Source: Rufibacter immobilis
Lineage (GTDB): Bacteria; Bacteroidota; Bacteroidia; Cytophagales; Hymenobacteraceae
Direction of reading: 5' to 3'
DNA length: 64,000 nucleotides
Assembly (NCBI RefSeq): GCF_003721565.1
Contig: NZ_RJJE01000003.1
Coordinates: forward strand, 62,001-126,000
Positions 16,508-24,855 of this stretch are shown piece after piece (the first letter of the stretch is position 1; each line of letters starts with the position of its first letter). Below the pieces are notes generated by a model. The model was not told where the DNA came from and did no database searches. It was given only the letters and a program-made list of their open reading frames with translations. The translations under genes and the position numbers were made by a program.

Positions 16508-16798
16508 TTAGATATTGGCTACCTTAAACGTGGTGACCTCTACTTTCTCCCAGACTTTCTGGAGCATATAGGGTTCATGCGCCAACCACTGGTCAATCTG
16601 CTCTCGGCTGTCAAACTCCAGCACCAGCGTGGACCCAATCATTTTCTCTTCTTCATTGAGCATGGCACCGCCCAGCAGAAAGTTGCCGGACTCTTTCAGC
16701 TTTTTGGCCATCTCCAGGTGCGCCGGGCGGGTAGCCATGCGGCGGTCCAGAGCTTGGGCATCGGTGTAATCTAGGGCGGTAATCAGGAATTGTGGCAC
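16508..16798 (-). CDS. YciI family protein
   Basis: 96 aa, a typical length. It has the ferredoxin-like alpha/beta pattern of the YCII family: RPAHLEMAKKLKESGNFLLGGAML, then STLVLEF and an IDQWLAHEPYM region with the conserved Asp/Glu-Pro-Tyr. The predicted start is a GTG at 16798. YciI-like proteins act as small dehydrochlorinase-like or accessory enzymes; the substrate here is unknown. It converges on the ABC ATPase gene. Confidence 0.85.
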   Translation of the reverse strand: MPQFLITALDYTDAQALDRRMATRPAHLEMAKKLKESGNFLLGGAMLNEEEKMIGSTLVLEFDSREQIDQWLAHEPYMLQKVWEKVEVTTFKVANI

Positions 16799-16902
16799 GG
16801 GGAATAACGTTGGTTGAAGTTCCTAAAGTAAGGAATTTACTCAGATTTATCGGTTTGGGTTTTGGTAGCGGTTCTTCTGCCCTTTTCTGTTTTCCCGGCT
16901 CC

Positions 16903-16940
16903 AGTTTTGGCCTCTTTTCCAAAAAAGAGCCCCTAAACGC
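16903..16940. repeat. Palindromic repeat copy 9 (decayed left arm)
   Basis: The right arm AAAAAAGAGCCCCTAAACGC is intact; the left arm GTTTTGGCCTCTTTTCC is altered. It lies between the divergent YciI and phosphoesterase genes, so it is not a terminator here. Confidence 0.8.
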
Positions 16941-17037
16941 AATTTCCTGGCAAAAAAAGGCGCCTCCCGCTGTGAAGTTTGGAATATCCATGACCTTTTG
17001 CGGATATTAGCCCGCTTAAATCATTCTTACCTTACCC

Positions 17038-18885
17038 ATGAAAAAAATTCCCCTCCTGCTCCTGCTGTTCTGCGCCTGGCTTGCCACGCAGCCCGGCCTG
17101 GCGCAGTCGTTCAAATTCGCGTTTGTCACAGACACCCACATTGGTTCGCCCAGCGGCGGGGCCGAAGAAGACCTGGAGCGCACCATCGCCGACATTAACC
17201 AACTGCCCGGCATTGACTTCGTGCTGCTCACCGGCGACATCACCGAGATGGGCACCAACAAAGAACTCAAGCATGCCAAACAGATCATCAGCAAGCTGAA
17301 AATACCCTATTACATTGTGCCTGGTAACCATGACACCGGCTGGTCAGAGTCTGGTGGGGTGAGTTTCATCCGGGAGTTTGGGTCAGACAAATTTGTATTT
17401 GAGCATAAAGGCATCAAGTTTATTGGCTGCGCCTCGGGCCCATACGTGCGCATGTCAGACGGCCATATTCCGCGTGATGCCACCGTTTGGTTAGACAGCG
17501 TACTGGCTGCCACGTCCAAAACGCAGCCCATTGTGTTTGTAAACCACTACCCCCTGGACAATGGCCTGGACAACTGGTATGACGCCATTGACCGCCTCAA
17601 GAAGTATAACACCCAGTACACCATCTGCGGCCACGGCCACCAGAACACCGTGGTAGATTCTGAGGGCCTGCCGGGCACCATGGGCCGCTCTAACCTGCGG
17701 GCCAAAGAAGCCATTGGCGGGTACAACCTGGTGGAGATGCGCGCAGACTCCGTGCTGTTCTCAGAAAGAACCCCGGGCGTGGGCACCAAACCCGTATGGC
17801 GCCGCCTGGCCCTGGGCACCCGCAACTACAATGACGGCAAAACCTATGACCGTCCTTCCTTTGACGTGAACACCACCTACGCCGCCACCAAAAAAGCCTG
17901 GAGCTACCACTCAGACGCCAACGTGATCTCCACGCCCGTGAACGCGCAAGGTCTGGTGATCTTTGGCAACAGCGTGGGCAAAGTGGAAGCGCTTTCTGAG
18001 AAAGACGGAAAACTGAAATGGTCCTTCCAGACCGGCGGCGGTATCTTCTCTTCCCCGGCGGTGTACAAAGATCTCATCATCTTCGGGTCCGGCGACGGGA
18101 ACATCTACGCCTTGAAAGCCAAAACCGGCAAACTCGCCTGGAAAGCCGCTACCGGTGCCTCAGTGTTGGGTTCTCCGCTGGTGCAAAACAAAACGGTCTA
18201 CATTGGCGGCAGCGACGGGAAGTTCAGAGCCCTGGAGGCGGCCAACGGTAAGCCCGTTTGGGAGTTTGCCGGGCTGGAAGGAGCCGTGGTGAGCACACCA
18301 TTGGCCTATGAAGGGAAAATCATCTTCGGGGCTTGGGACCGCCATCTGTACGCGGTAAACCAGAAAGACGGCTCCCTGGCCTGGAAATGGAACAACGGTT
18401 CCCCTAACCGCATGTTCTCCCCGGCCATGTGTATTCCAGTGGCCCATGACGGCGTGGTGTACATTGTGGCGCCAGACCGTTTCATCACCGCCCTGAACAG
18501 CCAAACCGGAGAAGCCCTCTGGCGCAGCAAAGAAGCCACCGTGCGCGAATCCCTTGGCCTGTCGGCCGATAAAAAACTGGTGTACGGCAAAACCATGCAA
18601 GACCAGGTAGTGGCGTTTGAGACAAACAAAACCGCTCCCAAACTGGCCTGGAAAATGAACGCCGGTTTCGGGTATGAGCACGTGCCTTCCATGCTGATTG
18701 AGAAAGACGGGGCCGTGTTCTTCGGGACCAAGAGCGGCGTGGTGTACAGCATCAATCCGCAGACCCAGCAGGTAAACTGGGCCCATAAAATTGACAACTC
18801 CATGGTGAATACCGTGAATGTGCTGCCCAAGCGGCGCCTCATTGCCGCCACCATGGACGGTAAAGTGGAAATGCTCACCTATTAG
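17038..18885 (+). CDS. Secreted metallophosphoesterase fused to PQQ-type beta-propeller
   Basis: 615 aa. Signal peptide (1-22). Residues 25-250 are a calcineurin-like phosphoesterase with the metal motifs TDTHIG (Asp32, His34), LTGDITE, GNHD, the HYPL histidine and CGHGH. Residues 290-615 contain repeated blades such as GNIYALKAKTGKLAWKA and HLYAVNQKDGSLAWKW, the PQQ/BamB-like propeller. Both halves are complete, so this is one extracytoplasmic protein joining hydrolysis of a phosphoester with a propeller that may bind a partner or polymer. Substrate unknown. A clear terminator follows. Confidence 0.9.
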   Translation: MKKIPLLLLLFCAWLATQPGLAQSFKFAFVTDTHIGSPSGGAEEDLERTIADINQLPGIDFVLLTGDITEMGTNKELKHAKQIISKLKIPYYIVPGNHDTGWSESGGVSFIREFGSDKFVFEHKGIKFIGCASGPYVRMSDGHIPRDATVWLDSVLAATSKTQPIVFVNHYPLDNGLDNWYDAIDRLKKYNTQYTICGHGHQNTVVDSEGLPGTMGRSNLRAKEAIGGYNLVEMRADSVLFSERTPGVGTKPVWRRLALGTRNYNDGKTYDRPSFDVNTTYAATKKAWSYHSDANVISTPVNAQGLVIFGNSVGKVEALSEKDGKLKWSFQTGGGIFSSPAVYKDLIIFGSGDGNIYALKAKTGKLAWKAATGASVLGSPLVQNKTVYIGGSDGKFRALEAANGKPVWEFAGLEGAVVSTPLAYEGKIIFGAWDRHLYAVNQKDGSLAWKWNNGSPNRMFSPAMCIPVAHDGVVYIVAPDRFITALNSQTGEALWRSKEATVRESLGLSADKKLVYGKTMQDQVVAFETNKTAPKLAWKMNAGFGYEHVPSMLIEKDGAVFFGTKSGVVYSINPQTQQVNWAHKIDNSMVNTVNVLPKRRLIAATMDGKVEMLTY

Positions 18886-18905
18886 AACCATAAAAAGTCC
18901 TACCT

Positions 18906-18945
18906 AAAAAGGAGCCAGGCTAAAATGTCTGGCTCCTCTTTTTTT
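18906..18945 (+). terminator. Terminator of the phosphoesterase-propeller gene
   Basis: AAAAAGGAGCCAG / CTGGCTCCT stem with a 10-nt loop and a seven-T tail, 21 bp after the stop. The 260 bp that follow, to the next gene, show nothing I recognise. Confidence 0.85.
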
Positions 18946-19207
18946 AAGCCCCAACTTGATCCAACAGCACTTGTTCCTCAATGCTACTACCACAGCTGGC
19001 TGTTATATTTTCACAGAATTCAACTATTTGTTAGTTTTTTAAACCTTAAAGCAAGCCTCGGCCAATAATATTTTTAATAAATTTAAAGTCAGGGATTAAA
19101 CCTATGGATTTATTCTTTGTCTATAGGATTCAGCCAGAGGTAGACTGCGTGCACGTTGTGTAAATAGTCCATTTCTGTTCATTGTCCACAACTGCCGCCC
19201 CTGTTCC

Positions 19208-21715
19208 ATGAAACACATGCTACAGCTTATGATTCTGCGCTTACCTACGCTCCTTCTGATCCTGTTGCTGTTCATTGGCTGGAGCCTGCCCTCCCGCGCG
19301 GAACGTAGGGCAATTATAATTCAGCGAGCGGGTGTTTCTGTAACGGGTACAGTAGTAGATGCCCTCACCAAAGCCCCGGTAGAATTTGCCACGGTGGCCC
19401 TTCAGGACAAAAGCGGCAAACCTATTGGCGGCGCCCCCTGTGATGCCACCGGTACGTTCACGCTCCCCAACGTGGCGCCCGGCGCCTATGACCTGGCCAT
19501 CAGTTTCATCGGGTACCAAACCAAGCTGCACCCCATTACCGTTACCGCCGCTGAGAAAACCCTGCAACTGGGCCAGATCCCATTGCAGACCGACAGCAAA
19601 GCCCTGGAGGAAGTGGTGGTGACCGGAGAAAAGAACCTCATTCAGGAAACCGATGACGGGCTGGTGTACAACGCCGAAAACGACATCACCAACATTGGCG
19701 GTACGGCCGCCGACGTGCTGAAGAAAGTACCGTCGCTGGCTGTGGACATAGACGGGAACGTGGAGATGCGCGGCAGCCCCAAGATCAAGATCCTGATCAA
19801 CGGCAAGCCTTCCACCATGCTTTCAGACAACCTGGCCGAAGCCCTGCAACAGATCCCTTCAGACATGATCAAGAGCGTGGAAGTCATTTCCAGCCCATCG
19901 GCTAAGTATGAGGCAGAGGGCACGGCGGGCGTGGTCAATATCATCACCAAACAGAGCTCCATGGAAGGCATGACCGGCCAAGTGACCGCCACCACCGGCA
20001 ACCGCACCAATAACCTGAACACCAACCTCAATTACCGCAAGAATAAACTAGGCCTGAGAGCGAGCGTGGGCGGCAACTTCAATGACCGCAACGGCGATTC
20101 TGAATCTGACCAGGTCTATTTTCGGGAGGAGAACCTCATCCAGACGCCCTCCAAGCTTATTAGACAGAGCAGCACGTTTGAGAACAACGGCCGGTCCATC
20201 TTCAGCCAGCTGGGCGGCGATTATGACTTTGACGAGAACAACAACCTGAGCGTGAACGTGCGCCTGAACGGTTCACGCAACCTCACCGACCGCACCTTGT
20301 CCACCCGCCAGTACACTCCTTCCGGGGAGGAGCAACTGGCCAACTTCCGCTTCCGAGATATTGACAACTCCAACAAAGGCCAGGGCTTTGAAACCAATCT
20401 GCACTACAAGAAACGGTTCCGGCAAAAAGGACGGGAACTGGATTTTATCTCCAGCTTTAACACCAACCAACACCGCAGCGATTACGCGCTGGCCGAGGAA
20501 AACGGACAGGAAACCGTCACCCGCCTGGAGAAAAGCGATAACCACAGCCAGAACCGGGAAGTGAATCTGCAACTGGACTACAGCCACCCCTTAGAGAAAC
20601 TGGGTAGGCTGGAGGCGGGGATGCGGGCAGTGCTGCGTAACTCCGGCAGTGACTATGACTTCCGTTTCTCCCGCTCAGAAACCGCCCCGCTGGCCGAAGA
20701 CCCCGCCCGCTCCAACGAGTTTCAATACAACCAGAACGTGTACTCCTCTTACCTTTCCTATACCCTTCGGCTTAAAAAGATCTATACCATACGGGTAGGC
20801 GGGCGCTATGAGTATACCCACGTAGCCGGTGACTTCGCCACCAACAACATCACCACCAACCTGCAGAAGCCTTTCCATAATTTCATGCCCAACGTGATGT
20901 TCATGAAAATTCTCCCGCATAACCAGCGGCTGCGGTTGTCATATGCCACCCGCATCCAGCGGCCCGGCATTTCGCAGCTCAATCCCTACCGCAACGAGAG
21001 CAACCAGCTGAACATCCGGTACGGGAACCCTAACCTGGAGGCCGAACTCACCCACAACACTGAGATCAACTATAGCTGGCTCTATAAAAGCACCAGCCTC
21101 AATGTTTCGGCTTACTGGCGGCAAACCAATAATGACATTGCCCAGTACCAGTTTCCGGTCTCGCTCAACAATGACACGCTCAACACCACTTTTGACAATT
21201 TGGGCAAGAATGCCACCTACGGCACCAGCCTTTCTGCCAATACCCGTTTCAACCAGAAAGGGCAGGTTGGCTTAAACCTGAACCTTTTCTACAATGACCT
21301 CAACAGCTTTGTGGGGCAGCGAGCTATTCAGCGGTCGGGGTTTATGTACAACCTCAGCGGAAACGCGTCTTACCGTTTCGTGAATGATTTTAGTGTGCAG
21401 ACAGCCGGTTCGTTTACTTCGCCGCGCCTGTCTCTGCAAAGCCGCAGCACCTACCAGTACTCGTACAGCCTGGGCTTGCGCAAGGAATTCTGGAAACGCA
21501 AAGGCGGGGTGAGTCTCAATGTGGAGAACTTCCTGTTCGGCAATAACTCCATAAGAACCACCGTGAACAACGCCAACTCCAACAACGTGAACCTCAACAA
21601 CACTTACAACCGCATTGTGCGGCTGAGCGTGAACTACCGGTTTGGGAAAATGGAATTCAAGCGGAACAAAGCCTTGGAGAAATTCACTACGCCAGATCCT
21701 AAAAAGAAGGGTTGA
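19208..21715 (+). CDS. Outer membrane TonB-dependent receptor-like protein (OMP_b-brl_3 type)
   Basis: 835 aa. Signal peptide (to about residue 35), then a carboxypeptidase-like regulatory beta-sandwich (VTGTVVDALTKAPVEFATV, about 45-130), a plug domain (DVLKKVPSLAVDIDGNVEMRG...INGKPS, about 150-245) and a long barrel made of aromatic-rich strands. It belongs to the class of Bacteroidota outer-membrane receptors that lack a SusD partner. Its ligand is unknown. It appears monocistronic; the next gene is 74 bp away and has its own promoter. Confidence 0.9.
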   Translation: MKHMLQLMILRLPTLLLILLLFIGWSLPSRAERRAIIIQRAGVSVTGTVVDALTKAPVEFATVALQDKSGKPIGGAPCDATGTFTLPNVAPGAYDLAISFIGYQTKLHPITVTAAEKTLQLGQIPLQTDSKALEEVVVTGEKNLIQETDDGLVYNAENDITNIGGTAADVLKKVPSLAVDIDGNVEMRGSPKIKILINGKPSTMLSDNLAEALQQIPSDMIKSVEVISSPSAKYEAEGTAGVVNIITKQSSMEGMTGQVTATTGNRTNNLNTNLNYRKNKLGLRASVGGNFNDRNGDSESDQVYFREENLIQTPSKLIRQSSTFENNGRSIFSQLGGDYDFDENNNLSVNVRLNGSRNLTDRTLSTRQYTPSGEEQLANFRFRDIDNSNKGQGFETNLHYKKRFRQKGRELDFISSFNTNQHRSDYALAEENGQETVTRLEKSDNHSQNREVNLQLDYSHPLEKLGRLEAGMRAVLRNSGSDYDFRFSRSETAPLAEDPARSNEFQYNQNVYSSYLSYTLRLKKIYTIRVGGRYEYTHVAGDFATNNITTNLQKPFHNFMPNVMFMKILPHNQRLRLSYATRIQRPGISQLNPYRNESNQLNIRYGNPNLEAELTHNTEINYSWLYKSTSLNVSAYWRQTNNDIAQYQFPVSLNNDTLNTTFDNLGKNATYGTSLSANTRFNQKGQVGLNLNLFYNDLNSFVGQRAIQRSGFMYNLSGNASYRFVNDFSVQTAGSFTSPRLSLQSRSTYQYSYSLGLRKEFWKRKGGVSLNVENFLFGNNSIRTTVNNANSNNVNLNNTYNRIVRLSVNYRFGKMEFKRNKALEKFTTPDPKKKG

Positions 21716-21738
21716 TCTATTCAACTCCCATGGCTGGC

Positions 21739-21768
21739 TTGCTTTTTTGCTGCGTATACGTACTTTCG
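21739..21768 (+). promoter_or_regulatory. Candidate promoter of the DUF1456 gene
   Basis: TTG at 21739-21741, exactly 19 bp, then TACTTTCG at 21761-21768: the Bacteroidota spacing with one mismatch to TAnnTTTG, 21 bp before the ATG. Confidence 0.5.
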
Positions 21769-21789
21769 TGCACCATTTAAGGCAAGGCT

Positions 21790-22167
21790 ATGACCAATAA
21801 CGATATCATGAAGAAACTGCGCGTGGCGCTCCAACTCCGGGACGATGACATTATCAGTATCCTGAAGCTGGTGGATTTCAACGTGACCAAGAGCGAGCTG
21901 GGCGCTATTTTCCGGCAGGAAGACCACCCTAACTACAAACCCTGCGGCGATCAGCTGCTGCGCAATTTCCTTAATGGCTTGGTCATTCACCTGCGCGGCC
22001 CGCAGGCCCCGGCCAAGCCCGCAGTTCCCAAGCAGAATTCAGGCCCTTCCGCTGGCGCCCCCAGAGGTGACAAAAACTTCGGACCCAGAAATGACAGGAA
22101 CAGAGATCAGGAGAGAGGCAGCCGGGACCGCCGGGAGGACAATCGTCCGCCCAGAGGTAAACGGTAA
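21790..22167 (+). CDS. DUF1456 (YehS-like) protein, single repeat with basic tail
   Basis: 125 aa. Residues 1-70 match one DUF1456 unit (MTNNDIMKKLRVALQLRDDD...FRQEDHPNYKPCGDQLLRNFLNGL). Classical YehS proteins have two such units in about 150 aa. Here the second is replaced by a low-complexity tail rich in Arg, Asp, Gly and Pro (GDKNFGPRNDRNRDQERG), which suggests nucleic-acid contact. Function of the family is unknown. No damage is visible, so the one-unit form may be the normal state in this lineage. Confidence 0.85.
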   Translation: MTNNDIMKKLRVALQLRDDDIISILKLVDFNVTKSELGAIFRQEDHPNYKPCGDQLLRNFLNGLVIHLRGPQAPAKPAVPKQNSGPSAGAPRGDKNFGPRNDRNRDQERGSRDRREDNRPPRGKR

Positions 22168-22347
22168 ATACCACAGCAGAACTCCTTCGGTCACCTAAGC
22201 AAGTGCAGGGCAAGAAAACTTGCCTCTAATAGAAGTTGTCAAGGTGGGCGTACCATTTTATTCTGCCTGAGTTCAGCGCATATATCTCACTAGCAGATGG
22301 CTCTTTTCAACTTGCCTGTTGCTGACCAGATTCCTCTTTCTTCTTTT

Positions 22348-22430
22348 AGCCCCTAAACAGAAACTCCACGGTTCTTGCTCATGGAGTTTCTGTTTAGGGG
22401 CTCTTTTTCTAAAAAGAGCCCCTAAACGCA
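22348..22430. repeat. Palindromic repeat copy 10, compound of three half-arms
   Basis: An outer hairpin pairs CCCCTAAACAGAAACTCCA (22350-22368) with TGGAGTTTCTGTTTAGGGG (22382-22400). The same GTTTAGGGG then pairs with CCCCTAAAC at 22419-22427 in a normal repeat hairpin. The middle arm can therefore pair left or right. Confidence 0.92.
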
Positions 22431-22930
22431 TTTACTGTTGGTACATATTTTTCTACCAATAATAGCATTAATTCAAAATTACTTTTACTTTTACCAACAA
22501 CAAAAGCAATCTTCATACTGTAAACCAGCAGATAGGGCGCACAAAATGCCTGTAGCTGCAAATCTTGGCTCCTCTCCTCTTTCCTAAGAGCGTATGATTT
22601 AGTTTTGGCCGTTTCCTGTTCCAGCACATATTCAGCCAACCCAACTCTGCAAGAAATATGGTCTTGTGAGCACATCGCTTCCCCTTTTTCCATCCTCTGC
22701 ACCCCATCTGGCAAAGCGGCTTTTCGGCTTTGTTTTCTGATTTGCGAATGACCTCTTTCTAGCCTTTTCACAGTACTTCTCTTCTTACCAGCGTACTCTT
22801 TGGCCCCAAGGCCGAAGGAACAGTTCTACTTCATGGTCTCCGGCGGGCTTACCAACTTCTTTAACCGGGTAAGCCTTTGTTCCTGTGCATCTGCATTCAA
22901 ATGAAACCCAATGTCACAAAACCAAATCTC
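22431..22930. other. Gene-free interval before the sugar dehydrogenase
   Basis: Open frames here either include the repeat arms or lack gene features. A hairpin GGCTTACC/GGTAAGCC (22846-22875) lies about 55 bp before the start of the dehydrogenase and could be a leader structure. Nothing else recognised. Confidence 0.4.
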
Positions 22931-24343
22931 ATGAAGATTACCTTTACAGCTCCTAAAGCTAGATTCACCTTTGCCTCCCTCCTGCTCCTGGTGCTTACCA
23001 GCATGGCCCTCACCTTGCCCGGCTGCGAAGAAATTGAGGAAATTCTGGAAGACAGAGCCCGTCCCCAAACCGGCGGCGCTCCCCTGGACCTCCAGCTGGT
23101 CGCCGATAGCTTGGCCTCCCCGCTGGGCGTAGTGGCCGTCCCGGACCAAACCAACCGGCTCTTCGTGATTGACCAGGTGGGCAAAGTCTGGGTCATTGAC
23201 CAGAACGGGCGCAAACTCTCCCGGCCGTTCATAGACGTGAGCAGCAAAATGGTGCCCCTTTCCCCCAACTATGATGAGCGCGGACTGCTGGGATTGGCCT
23301 TCCATCCGCAGTATGCCCAAAACGGCCGGTTCTACATTTACTACACGCTTCCGCCACGAGCGGGCGGGCCCACGCCCACTACTACCTGGAACAACCTGAG
23401 CCGCATCTCAGAATTCAGGGTTTCCTCGTCTAACCCCAACCAAGCCGACATAGGTACTGAACGCGTCATTCTCCAGCTAGACGATCCGCAGACGAACCAC
23501 AACGGCGGCACCATTGCCTTTGGGCCAGACGGGTACCTCTACATTGCCATTGGTGATGGCGGCGGGGCCAATGACGTAGCTCCCGGCCACGTGGAAGACT
23601 GGTACAAAGCCAACGCCGGCGGCAACGGCCAGGACATTGAAGCCAACCTGTTCGGGGATATTCTGCGGCTGGACGTGGACCGCGGCGCCCCGTACGCCAT
23701 TCCCAGAGACAACCCGCTGGTGGGCCGCCCGGGCCGCGACGAGATTTACGCCTACGGGTTCCGGAACCCTTACCGTTTCTCCTTTGACATGGCCGGGGGC
23801 CGCCAGCTCTTCGTGGGCGATGCCGGGCAGCTGCTCTACGAGGAGGTTAGCATTGTGAAAAGCGGCGGCAACTACGGCTGGAACGTGAAGGAAGGCACCC
23901 ACTGCTTTGACGCCGCCAACCCTTTGCAGGAGCTTGCCAACTGCCCCACCGTAGATGCTTACGGCGTGCCGCTCTCAGACCCGGTCATTGAGATGAACAA
24001 CTACCGCAACCCCAAAGGCGGAAGGGCCACCACCATCATTGGCGGCAACGTGTACCGCGGCATTACTTTGCCGGGCTACCACGGCAAATACTTCTTCGGG
24101 ACGTTCTCCCAGGGCCCCGGCACTCCCAACGGGGAGCTGTTCATGGCCACTCCCATGGGCGAACGCAGCCTATGGTCTTACCAGGAAGTCAACCTGAAAG
24201 GCCGCCCCAATGACCTGGGTTATTATCTTAAAGGCTTCGGGCAAGACAACCAGGGCGAACTCTACCTGACCGTTTCCAGCCTCACCGGCCCCACAGGCAC
24301 TACCGGCAAGGTCTACAAGCTGGTGCCCGGCTGGCGCCGATAG
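22931..24343 (+). CDS. PQQ-dependent sugar dehydrogenase (glucose/sorbosone dehydrogenase) lipoprotein
   Basis: 470 aa from the ATG at 22931, which opens a signal peptide with lipobox LTLPGC. The mature protein shows the soluble-GDH propeller pattern: LGVVAVPDQTNRLFVIDQ, RGLLGLAFHPQYAQNGRFYIYYT, TNHNGGTIAFGPDGYLYIAIGDGG, and YGFRNPYRFSFD. The family oxidises aldose sugars in the periplasm or at the cell surface, using PQQ and calcium. No PQQ synthesis genes are in the window. It stands alone and ends before palindromic repeat copy 11. Confidence 0.92.
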   Translation: MKITFTAPKARFTFASLLLLVLTSMALTLPGCEEIEEILEDRARPQTGGAPLDLQLVADSLASPLGVVAVPDQTNRLFVIDQVGKVWVIDQNGRKLSRPFIDVSSKMVPLSPNYDERGLLGLAFHPQYAQNGRFYIYYTLPPRAGGPTPTTTWNNLSRISEFRVSSSNPNQADIGTERVILQLDDPQTNHNGGTIAFGPDGYLYIAIGDGGGANDVAPGHVEDWYKANAGGNGQDIEANLFGDILRLDVDRGAPYAIPRDNPLVGRPGRDEIYAYGFRNPYRFSFDMAGGRQLFVGDAGQLLYEEVSIVKSGGNYGWNVKEGTHCFDAANPLQELANCPTVDAYGVPLSDPVIEMNNYRNPKGGRATTIIGGNVYRGITLPGYHGKYFFGTFSQGPGTPNGELFMATPMGERSLWSYQEVNLKGRPNDLGYYLKGFGQDNQGELYLTVSSLTGPTGTTGKVYKLVPGWRR

Positions 24344-24427
24344 GTTCAACCGTACAAAGTAGTGAACAGAAAAGGCATGTCTGCAGAAGGAAAACACTTC
24401 TACAGACATGCCTTTTACTTTGACTGC

Positions 24428-24467
24428 GCGTTTAGGGGCCGTTTTTGGAAAAAGAGCCCCTAAACGC
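24428..24467. repeat. Palindromic repeat copy 11 (intact, mismatched neck)
   Basis: GCGTTTAGGGGCCGTTTTT and AAAAAGAGCCCCTAAACGC. The CCG/GAG neck does not pair. It lies between two converging genes (sugar dehydrogenase and the 82-aa protein). Confidence 0.95.
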
Positions 24468-24481
24468 AAGTGGGGCAACAG

Positions 24482-24730
24482 TTAACAGTCACAGGTGAAA
24501 TCGCGGCTGTTGTATTTGTTGGAGGGCGTGTCTCCTACCTTTACCAGTTGGTCAAACTTAATCTCTTCGCCGGTGGCCAGCTCCAGGTAAATACCGTCTT
24601 CCCGTTCCTGCACCTGTTTAATCAGGGCCGTCACGGTGAGGTATTCCTGCAGGTTAGTCACGTACTGTATCTTGGTGAATTTCTTCTTTTGCGCGGCCTC
24701 CTGCACAGCCGCTAATAATTGCTCATCCAT
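24482..24730 (-). CDS. Small conserved-looking protein, function unknown
   Basis: 82 aa without signal peptide. Helical N-terminus (QLLAAVQEAAQKKKFTKIQY), then beta-rich sequence (YLTVTALIKQVQEREDGIYLELATGEEIKFDQLVKV) typical of a small barrel or RNA-binding fold, and a Cys-x-Cys end (TCDC). A fold like that of small Rho- or RNA-binding proteins is possible, but I cannot support it. It follows the SulP gene in the opposite orientation of the dehydrogenase and may be read with SulP (126 bp gap). Confidence 0.7.
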   Translation of the reverse strand: MDEQLLAAVQEAAQKKKFTKIQYVTNLQEYLTVTALIKQVQEREDGIYLELATGEEIKFDQLVKVGDTPSNKYNSRDFTCDC

Positions 24731-24855
24731 TGTTTCTGTGGTTGGGTAAAAAGCCGCTGCCGCTTCTTGGTTTCATTCCGCAGGCGGGGCTGTCTAGGGT
24801 GTACGTAAAGAAGGGACCATTCTATGTCCTGCCTCCACCCAAAGAACAACCGGCC

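Noticed and set aside
22409-22771. 120-codon minus-strand frame in the interval before the sugar dehydrogenase
   Set aside because: No family features, and its 3' end is formed by palindromic repeat copy 10.
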